A stretch of 64,000 bases of DNA, taken from NCBI GenBank assembly GCA_009779995.1, contig WRDW01000002.1:1-64000 (forward strand), written 5' to 3'. The translations under genes and the position numbers were made by a program. The notes beneath the pieces are model-generated. The model was not told the DNA's origin and did no database searches. It saw only the letters and a program-made list of their open reading frames with translations. Of this stretch, positions 1 through 7,454 are shown piece after piece. Numbering within the stretch: the stretch's first letter is position 1; each line of letters opens with the position of its first letter. Origin of the DNA: Oscillospiraceae bacterium (GTDB taxonomy: Bacteria > Bacillota > Clostridia > Oscillospirales > Acutalibacteraceae).

Positions 1-108
1 AACGAGAAAACCAAAATCGAATCCGCCTCGAAAGTCCGCTCTCTCAACGGCTTGGTCGCGTTCATCGCTGTGCGCCTGGCTGCTGTGGCTCTGATTTTCT
101 ACTCGTGA
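1..108 (+). CDS. 3' end of a hypothetical protein with hydrophobic C-terminus (partial)
   Basis: Frame 1 is open from base 1 to a TGA at 106-108: NEKTKIESASKVRSLNGLVAFIAVRLAAVALIFYS*. Confidence 0.45.
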   Translation, partial: NEKTKIESASKVRSLNGLVAFIAVRLAAVALIFYS

Positions 109-167
109 TTGGCATTAGTAGTATAGAAAAAAAGAAAAGAAAGAAAATTTAGGGGGAAAAGAAAGAT

Positions 168-443
168 ATGGAAAAAGAAAGATTAGCGCAAGAGCTAGCG
201 GATTTTTGTCTTGCATACAGGATACTAAATACTAGATGCAGCGCAAAGGAAATAGAGCAAGGAATACAGAGGCAGCTGGATGATGTAGCATTCGTTGAGG
301 AGCTTATCCACGCTATTAATGTCAAAGCAAAATATTACAATGGCATTGATGCAGACAAACTGATTGAACTGCTTTCAGCGCTTGAACGCATCAGGCTGGA
401 GCATGAATATAGACCAGCGGAAACAATGGAGATGAAATGTTAA
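168..443 (+). CDS. hypothetical small protein in AT-rich accessory region
   Basis: 91-aa ORF preceded by a purine-rich stretch (agggggaaaagaaag); overlaps the next ORF by a few bases. Confidence 0.55.
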   Translation: MEKERLAQELADFCLAYRILNTRCSAKEIEQGIQRQLDDVAFVEELIHAINVKAKYYNGIDADKLIELLSALERIRLEHEYRPAETMEMKC

Positions 444-676
444 GCATCGTCAAAGAGATAAGCGGCTATGAATTAAAGGATGAGCTGTGGAGCGGAGCGC
501 TGGATAGGCTAGAGACTATTACCCAAGCGGATAAGCTGCATGATTTGATGGACTTGTTAGAAGAAATCTACCCGGAGCCAGTGGGTATTACGACAGTCAA
601 TGACTTGTTGTGGTTTGAAGAAGATTTTCTTTTTGAGCAATTAGAGCTTGGAGAACATGTCCAGAAAAGGCGATAA
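437..676 (+). CDS. hypothetical small protein
   Basis: 79-aa ORF translationally coupled to the preceding ORF and upstream of the recombinase. Confidence 0.5.
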   Translation: MLSIVKEISGYELKDELWSGALDRLETITQADKLHDLMDLLEEIYPEPVGITTVNDLLWFEEDFLFEQLELGEHVQKRR

Positions 677-697
677 ATAAGGCGTTTACTGGGGCAC

Positions 698-2177
698 TTG
701 GTTTATCTGATAGGTTACTGTATCGACAGAAGAACAGGCGCAGGAAGGATTTTCAATCCGTGCGCAAGAGCAAAAATTAAAAGATTATATCAGAATCAAG
801 GATTGGTCACTCTACAGGATTTATGCCGACGAGGGTATCAGCGGGAAGAACATCACGGAACGCCCCGCGATGAACGAGCTAATTGCGGACATCAAAGCGG
901 GAAAAGTAAAGAACGTACTGGTATTCAAAATAGACCGCTTGACCAGAAGCACGGCGGATTTGCTTTATTTGGTCGAACTTTTCAACGAATTTAACTGCGC
1001 TTTCAATTCTCTAATGGAAAGTATAGACACGCAGACCGCTTCGGGCAGAATGTTCTTAAAAATCATAGGAATTTTTGCGGAGTTTGAACGCGAGAACATT
1101 ATTGAACGTGTCAAATTGGGTTTGGAAAGAAAGGTAAAGGAGGGATACAGCCTAAGCACTGGCATATCCAGTTATGGCTACACAAGAGAAAAAGGCGAGA
1201 AGATACAGCAAATTGACCCAAAGGAAGCGGAGATTGTCCACAAGATTTTTGATATGTATGTTAATCAAGGGTATTCCCTATTGAAAATTGCTGAGACTCT
1301 GAATACTCTGAAAGTACCGACAAAGCTGAAAAACTCCACGTGGGCAGTTATGACAGTCCGAAACATACTCACAAACTGCAATTTAATTGGAAACGTCCGT
1401 CATCACGTTATTGATGGGAAAGCAGCTTGTGAATATGAAGGACAGCACGAGGCGATTATTTCAAACGAATTATTTATCGAAGCACAGCAATTGTTAGAAA
1501 AAAGGGAAAATATTTGCCGAACGAAACACCCTAAGGATGAAAATTATTTCACAGGTTTTCTTGTCTGCAAAAAATGTGGCCGCCGAATGACTACACACAA
1601 CTACCCAAGAACATTAGCAGATGGAAGCATTTCTTATCGCCGTTCTTATAAATGCCTAAACAAAGTCAAGAAGCTGTGCGAATCAAGTGAAGTTGGCCAT
1701 ACACAGGCGGAAAGAGCATTTCAAGAGTACATAGGCGCGATTGCAGAATTGGCAATGCCAAATGAAACACAACAGGAACAAGAGCAAAAAAAACAAGAAC
1801 AAGCAAAGCGAATACCAGTTTATCAGGATAGATTGAAGCAAATAGAAGCAAGAGGAAGAGAAATTTTAAACAGGTATGTGGATAATGAAATTGAGTTTGA
1901 TGTCTATAAGGCTATGACAAAGCGAATTGGAAGTGAAATAGGCATCATTCAATCAGAGTTAGCGCAGTTGGCACAGCCAGACCCAAGCGAAATTACCATA
2001 TCGCGAGAAGACATTATGAAAGAATTGAGCGAAAATTGGCAGTATTTAACTGAAAAAGAAAAGAGACTGTTTCTGGTGAAATTTGTAAGAGGCATTGTAA
2101 TACAGAATGAAAAGCAGGTAGGTACAAAGGCAAGGGGAACGGTCAGAATTTTCGATGTAGAGTTTCATTGTGAGTGA
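698..2177 (+). pseudogene. large serine recombinase (resolvase/invertase N-terminal, recombinase and zinc-ribbon regions), frameshifted near the N-terminus
   Basis: TTG at 698 gives MVYLIGYC. The resolvase sequence continues in another frame from 720 as VSTEEQAQEGFSIRAQEQKLKDYIRIKDW...GISGKNITERPAMNEL. The intact frame from 870 encodes FKIDRLTRSTADLL and FLVCKKCGRRM. Confidence 0.8.
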
Positions 2178-2483
2178 GTATGAACCAGATAAATAATAAC
2201 TTGCGTTGTCGCCAAAAATGTGCCATACTGGTTCCGGGACACTGCCAACACTGCAGCGCTGAGTTTTGGGCTCGCGCGTGAAACCCTGGCCCTGTGCGCA
2301 GAATCAGCGGGAAGGACTGCGACAAGACCGCCGAGGCCGGGCTTGTCGCGCGCGCTGAGGGCGATGCCGTTACAACGGGGATTGCCATCATATGTTTGTG
2401 GGGGAGATCGTGGGGGTGTATCAAAGAAAAGGAAAATGAAAAGGAAAATTAAAAAAACACTGGAAATCCCGCCGAACCTATGC

Positions 2484-2516
2484 TATACTATACTATGGTG
2501 TTATATACGCCATAGT
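2484..2516 (+). promoter_or_regulatory. putative -10 element plus operator-like inverted repeat upstream of the cysteine desulfurase
   Basis: TATACT at 2484-2489 with a weak TGGAAA 17 bp upstream, followed by ACTATGGTG-ttatata-CGCCATAGT (8/9 complementary) at 2492-2516. Confidence 0.5.
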
Positions 2517-2546
2517 ATTTTGTATTTGCGAAGGAGCCCCGCGTCC

Positions 2547-3740
2547 ATGTACGCCTATATGGATAACGCCGCCACCACCATGCTCGGCGCCGCCGCCAAG
2601 GCGGCCATGCTGCCCCTGCTGGACGAGAACTACGGCAACCCCTCCAGCCTGCACCGCTACGGCCAGCGGGCCGCCGCCGCGCTGCAAAGCGCCCGCGCGC
2701 GCGTCGCGGCGTGTCTGGGCGCCGACCCGCGGGAGATCACCTTCACCTCCGGCGGCAGCGAGGCCGACAACCAGGCCATCTTCAGTGCCGCCATGCAGGG
2801 GGCGAAGAGCAACAAGAAGCACCTCATTTCTACGAGCATCGAGCACCACGCCGTGCTGGCATATCTCAAGGGCCTGGAGAGCGAGGGTTTTACGATCACG
2901 CTGCTGCCGGTGGAGCCGGAGACGGGCCTGGTCTCTGTGCATGATCTCGAAAGCGCCCTCACGGACGGCACCTGCCTGGTGAGCGTCATGATGGCCAACA
3001 ACGAAATAGGGACAATCCAGCCTGTGGAAGAGATCGCCGGGCTATGCAGGGAGAGAAAAATCCCCTTCCACACCGACGCCGTGCAGGCCGTGGGGCATGT
3101 CCCCGTGGACGTGCGCGCCTTGGGGGCGGACATGCTCAGCCTGGCGGCGCACAAGTTCCACGGGCCCAAGGGCGCGGGCGCGCTCTATTGCCGCCGGGGG
3201 AGCCTCCCCCTGCGCCCGGTGCTGCTGGGCGGCGCGCAGGAGCGCGGCCGCCGCGCCGGCACGGAGAACCTGCCGGCGATTGTTGGAATGGCCGCGGCAC
3301 TTGAAGAAGCGATAAAAGAGTTGCCCGAAACGAGCGCGCGCATTGCCGGGTTTAGAGATCAACTGATCGAGGGCCTGTCAAACATCAGCCGCGCGCACCT
3401 CAATGGCGATAGGACGCGCCGCCTGCCGGGCAGCGTGAGCTTCTGCTTCGAGGGCCTGGAGGGGGAGTCCCTCCTGCTGCTGCTGGACGACCGGGGCATT
3501 GCGGCCTCCTCGGGCTCGGCCTGCACCTCGGGCTCCCTGAACCCCAGCCACGTGCTGCTGGCCATCGGCCGCCCGCACGAGATCGCCCACGGCTCGCTGC
3601 GCCTGAGCCTTTCGCGCTACACCACCCGGGAGGAGATAGACCACGCCCTGGCGGTCATCCCGCCGGTGGCGGAATACCTGCGGGGGATTTCGCCGGTGTG
3701 GGAGAGGATTTTGATGGAGGAGAGGAGGGAAGTTGGGTGA
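2547..3740 (+). CDS. cysteine desulfurase (NifS/IscS-like, class V aminotransferase)
   Basis: YMDNAATTMLG...NPSSLH, TFTSGGSEADNQAI, HTDAVQAVGHVPVD, LAAHKFHGPKGAGALY, SSGSACTSGSLNPSHVL motifs; start at ATG 2547. Confidence 0.93.
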   Translation: MYAYMDNAATTMLGAAAKAAMLPLLDENYGNPSSLHRYGQRAAAALQSARARVAACLGADPREITFTSGGSEADNQAIFSAAMQGAKSNKKHLISTSIEHHAVLAYLKGLESEGFTITLLPVEPETGLVSVHDLESALTDGTCLVSVMMANNEIGTIQPVEEIAGLCRERKIPFHTDAVQAVGHVPVDVRALGADMLSLAAHKFHGPKGAGALYCRRGSLPLRPVLLGGAQERGRRAGTENLPAIVGMAAALEEAIKELPETSARIAGFRDQLIEGLSNISRAHLNGDRTRRLPGSVSFCFEGLEGESLLLLLDDRGIAASSGSACTSGSLNPSHVLLAIGRPHEIAHGSLRLSLSRYTTREEIDHALAVIPPVAEYLRGISPVWERILMEERREVG

Positions 3741-3964
3741 GTGAGCCAGCTATGAGGCGAGACCCTTTTGACGCGCAGGAGGCGGAGTTTCGTGCGTATA
3801 TCAGGAGCGTAAAGGGCCGGGGCAGGCCTTTGGTCAGCCTTTTGGACAAAGAAGAGCATCTGGCGTTTTTGGATGCGTTTTTTGCGGAAGTCAACGCGAT
3901 AGAAGACGAGCCTTTAGATGGGATGCTGGAGAGGATCCCATTTCGACGGGAAATGATTGCTTGA
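3737..3964 (+). CDS. hypothetical small protein
   Basis: 76-aa ORF with GTG start after an AGGAGG-like site, overlapping the desulfurase stop. Confidence 0.4.
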   Translation: MSEPAMRRDPFDAQEAEFRAYIRSVKGRGRPLVSLLDKEEHLAFLDAFFAEVNAIEDEPLDGMLERIPFRREMIA

Positions 3965-3973
3965 CGCGCAAAA

Positions 3974-4048
3974 TGTAGGGGACGGCCTCCTGGACGTCCC
4001 TTACCTGAAAAAAACTATGCTTGGGACGTCGAGGGCGCCGTCCCCACA
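3974..4048. repeat. palindromic repeat family R2, copy 1
   Basis: TGTAGGGGACGGCCTCCTGGACGTCCC ... GGGACGTCGAGGGCGCCGTCCCCACA; related copy at 39481-39553. Confidence 0.75.
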
Positions 4049-4067
4049 GAATAAGGAGAACACCACC

Positions 4068-4520
4068 ATGGCCATGGGATATAGCGAAAAAGTGATGGAT
4101 CACTTCATCCACCCGCGCAATGTGGGCGAGATCGAGAGCCCTGACGGCGTGGGCGAGGTGGGCAACGCCCACTGCGGCGACATCATGAAAGTCTACCTCA
4201 ATGTGGAAAATGACATCATTGTTGATGTAAAATTTAAAACCTTCGGGTGCGCCTCGGCCATCGCAACCAGCTCCATGGCCACCGAGCTCATCCGCGGCAG
4301 GCCCGTGGGCGAGGCCCTGGCCCTGACCAACAGGGCCGTGGTGGAGGCCCTGGACGGCCTGCCGCCGGTGAAGATGCACTGCTCCGTGCTGGCCGAGGAG
4401 GCCGTGAAGGCCGCCATAAAAGATTACTACGACCGCAGCGGCGTGAGCTATGATCAGGCTTTGTTCGCCGATCTGGAACACGGGGATAAGGACGCGCACG
4501 GGGATTTGGTGGAGGAGTGA
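4068..4520 (+). CDS. IscU/NifU-like Fe-S cluster assembly scaffold
   Basis: YSEKVMDHFIHPRNVGEI, GNAHCGDIMKVYL, FKTFGCASAIATSSMATELI, KMHCSVLAEEAVKAAI motifs. Confidence 0.93.
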   Translation: MAMGYSEKVMDHFIHPRNVGEIESPDGVGEVGNAHCGDIMKVYLNVENDIIVDVKFKTFGCASAIATSSMATELIRGRPVGEALALTNRAVVEALDGLPPVKMHCSVLAEEAVKAAIKDYYDRSGVSYDQALFADLEHGDKDAHGDLVEE

Positions 4521-4531
4521 GGAATGAAGAT

Positions 4532-5467
4532 ATGACCCACGCCTACATGATCCTCGCCCACCACGAGTTCCCACTGCTGGGCCGCCTGGTCTCGGCTTTG
4601 GACTATCCCTGCAACGACATCTACGTCCACATCGACAAAAAAGTGGACGACGAGCTGTTCGAGCGGATAAAGGGCGAGCTGGAAGGCACGGTCAAACAGG
4701 CAAGCATTGCTTTCACCCCGCGCGTCAATGTCGTCTGGGGCGATTTCAGTATAATTGAGGCAGAGCTGCTGCTGCTGCGCGAGGCCAGCGCGACCCATCA
4801 CGACTATTATCATTTGCTCTCCGGGGTGGACCTGCCCATCAAGCCGCACAGCGAAATACTGCGCTTTTTTGAGGAAAACGCGGGCAAGGAGTTCATCCAA
4901 GGCGTCCGCTTCCCGCCGCGCGGCCTCACGCGCTGGCGCATACGTTATTATTTCCCCCTGCAGAAGCTCGTCGGGCATAATTTTTTCGGGCCGCTGGGCC
5001 TGTTGCAATGGCTGCTGCTCCTGCCGCAGATGCTGGTAGGCGTCAACCGCCTGCGAAAGCTGCCCGGCTTATCCGGGCAGCCTTCAGAGTTCTACAAGAG
5101 CAGCAACTGGTTTTCCGCGACCCACGGTTTCGTAACCGACCTGCTGGAATTCTACGGCCGCGAGGAAAACATCCGCCACTATCGCAGGAGCATGTGCGCC
5201 GATGAAATTTTTGTGCAGATGTACGCCTTCCACAGCAAATACCGCGAGCGCATCTTCCTGCATCAGAGATACCCCGGCAGCGAAGGGCTTTTTTACAACA
5301 ACATGCGGCGCTTCGTGTTTCAAAAAGGCCTCAAGGGTTCGCCCGTCACCTACACCATGGACGACCTTGCGCGGCTCACGCAATCCCGCCAGCTGTGGGC
5401 GCGCAAGTTCAGCTATGACAAGCACCCGGAGGTCGTCGACGCCATCATGGAAAGGATCGCCCCATGA
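4532..5467 (+). CDS. GT14-like (core-2/I-branching beta-1,6-N-acetylglucosaminyltransferase family) glycosyltransferase
   Basis: MTHAYMILAHHEFPLLGRLVSALDYPCNDIYVHIDKK, HHDYYHLLSGVDLPIK, ADEIFVQMYAFHS motifs. Confidence 0.82.
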   Translation: MTHAYMILAHHEFPLLGRLVSALDYPCNDIYVHIDKKVDDELFERIKGELEGTVKQASIAFTPRVNVVWGDFSIIEAELLLLREASATHHDYYHLLSGVDLPIKPHSEILRFFEENAGKEFIQGVRFPPRGLTRWRIRYYFPLQKLVGHNFFGPLGLLQWLLLLPQMLVGVNRLRKLPGLSGQPSEFYKSSNWFSATHGFVTDLLEFYGREENIRHYRRSMCADEIFVQMYAFHSKYRERIFLHQRYPGSEGLFYNNMRRFVFQKGLKGSPVTYTMDDLARLTQSRQLWARKFSYDKHPEVVDAIMERIAP

Positions 5468-7299
5468 CCCACGCCTACATGATCCTCGCGCACCACGAGT
5501 TCCCCCTGCTGGGCCGCCTGGTCTCGGCTTTGGACTACCCCTGCAACGACATCTACGTCCACATCGACAAAAAAGTCGACGACGAGCTGTTCGCGCGGGT
5601 AAAGGGCGAGTTGGAGGGCGCTGTGAAACAGGCAAGCATTGCTTTCACCCCGCGCGTCAATGTCGTCTGGGGCGATTTCAGCATGATTGAGGCGGAGCTG
5701 CTGCTGATGCGCGAGGCCAGCGCGGTCCATCACGACTATTATCATTTGCTCTCCGGGGTGGACCTGCCCATCAAGTCCCACGGGGAGATCACGCGGTTTT
5801 TTATCGAAAACGCGGGCAAGGAGCTCGTCGGGGGCCGCGAGATCGAGCGCCGGGCGCGCGCGCGCCTGCGCTACTATTACCCTTTGCAGCGCACGGTGGG
5901 GCACCACTATCTCCGGCCGCTGGGCCTATTGCAGTGGGCGCTGCTCCTGCCGCAGATGCTGGCGGGCGTCAACCGGCTGCGGAAGCTGCCGAAGGAGATC
6001 TACAAGGGCGGCCAGTGGTTTTCCGTCACCCACGATTTTGTGGCCGGCCTGCTGGAATTCTATGGCCGCGAGGAAAACCTGAAGCCCTACCGCAAAACCC
6101 AGTGCGCCGACGAAATATGGGTGCAGATGTTCGCCTACCACAGCAAATACCGCGAGCATATCTACGAGGCGCGATGGCAGGAGTGGACTTATCCCACCAA
6201 CCTGCGTTACGTCGACTGGGCGAAAAGAGGCGCCGCCAGCCCCATGACTATATCCATGGAAAACCTGGAATGGCTGCTGAAAAGCGAATGCCTGTGGGCG
6301 CGCAAGTTCAGCTGCGAAAAGCACCCCGACGCCGTGGACGCCGTGATGGAACGAAACGCCAAGGCCCCCGAACGCCCGCTCACAAGCATCGCCGCCATGC
6401 AGGACGAAATCCTGTATCTGAAGAAGGCCACCGATACCTGCGTCCTGGCCCACAGCTACCAGGCGCGGGAGATTCTCGAAATCGCCGACGTGACCGGGGA
6501 CTCCTTCGCGCTGAGCCAGCAGGCGGCCAAGCAGCCGCAGAAGAACATGCTCGTGTGCGGCGTGCGCTTCATGGCGGAGACCGTCAAGCTGCTCGCGCCG
6601 GAAAAAAATGTGCTGCTTTGCAATTCACAGGCGGGCTGCCCCATGGCCGAGCAGTTCGACAGGGCGGCACTGGAGGAGATCAAGAGGCAATACCCGGATT
6701 CTACAGTTGTAGCCTATATCAACACGACAGCCGAGCTGAAGACCCTATGCGATGTCTGCGTCACGTCCAGCTCGGCTGTGAAAATCGTCAGGGCGCTGCC
6801 GAACGAGAATATTGTATTCATCCCGGACTGCAACCTGGGGGCCTACGTTGCCTCGCAGGTGCCCGAGAAAAATATTGTGCTTTTGCAGGGCGGCTGCCCC
6901 ATCCACGCCGCCGTGACCGCAACCGAAGCCGAGGCCGCCAAGGCCGTTCACCCGGAGGCCCTGCTGCTTGTCCACCCGGAGTGCACCCCGGAAGTTACAG
7001 CTTTGGCCGATTATGTCGGCTCCACGGCGGGGATTATGGCGTTCGCGAAGGCCTCGGACGCCAGCGAGTTCATCATAGGCACGGAGAGCAGCATCGCGGC
7101 GCATCTGCAATATGAATGCCCGGACAAGCGCTTCTATCCCCTGAGCTACAAGCTCCTGTGCCCCGACATGAAGCTCACCACGTTACCCGATGTTCTGCTG
7201 GCATTGCAGGGCAGGGGGGGCGAGGCGATAGCGCTGGACGCGTATACCCTGCGTGAGGCGCGCAAGTGCATCGATAGGATGATCGAGATGGGGGAATAG
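5464..7299 (+). CDS. nadA: GT14-like glycosyltransferase fused in frame to quinolinate synthase A (NadA)
   Basis: Continuous 611-codon ORF. About 300 N-terminal residues are paralogous to the preceding gene; from MQDEILYLKKATDTCVLAHSYQ onward it is NadA-like, with Cys in MLVCGVRFMAETVKLL, DVCVTSSSAVKIV and LVHPECTPEV. Confidence 0.85.
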   Translation: MTHAYMILAHHEFPLLGRLVSALDYPCNDIYVHIDKKVDDELFARVKGELEGAVKQASIAFTPRVNVVWGDFSMIEAELLLMREASAVHHDYYHLLSGVDLPIKSHGEITRFFIENAGKELVGGREIERRARARLRYYYPLQRTVGHHYLRPLGLLQWALLLPQMLAGVNRLRKLPKEIYKGGQWFSVTHDFVAGLLEFYGREENLKPYRKTQCADEIWVQMFAYHSKYREHIYEARWQEWTYPTNLRYVDWAKRGAASPMTISMENLEWLLKSECLWARKFSCEKHPDAVDAVMERNAKAPERPLTSIAAMQDEILYLKKATDTCVLAHSYQAREILEIADVTGDSFALSQQAAKQPQKNMLVCGVRFMAETVKLLAPEKNVLLCNSQAGCPMAEQFDRAALEEIKRQYPDSTVVAYINTTAELKTLCDVCVTSSSAVKIVRALPNENIVFIPDCNLGAYVASQVPEKNIVLLQGGCPIHAAVTATEAEAAKAVHPEALLLVHPECTPEVTALADYVGSTAGIMAFAKASDASEFIIGTESSIAAHLQYECPDKRFYPLSYKLLCPDMKLTTLPDVLLALQGRGGEAIALDAYTLREARKCIDRMIEMGE

Positions 7300-7302
7300 G
7301 AC

Positions 7303-7408
7303 GCGGCGCTTCGCGCGTGCTCCGCACTTCCCCCTCGCTTCGCGGCCCCCCTTGGGGGGCCGGTGCGAAGCACCGAGGGGGAAGTGCAGGGCACTCGCGA
7401 AGCGACGG
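7303..7408. repeat. palindromic repeat family R4, copy 1
   Basis: GCGGCGCTTCGCGCGTGCTCCGCACTTCCCCCTCG ... CGAGGGGGAAGTGCAGGGCACTCGCGAAGCGACG with inner GCCCCCCTTGGGGGGC palindrome. Confidence 0.75.
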
Positions 7409-7454
7409 ACATTCCTGTTGCTCGCTCACATATAAAACGACTGGGGGAATAACA

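Noticed and set aside
2220-2546. N-terminal extension of the cysteine desulfurase ORF from 2220
   Set aside because: The extension is low-complexity and crosses the promoter/palindrome. The conserved protein starts at MYAYMDNAATT (2547).
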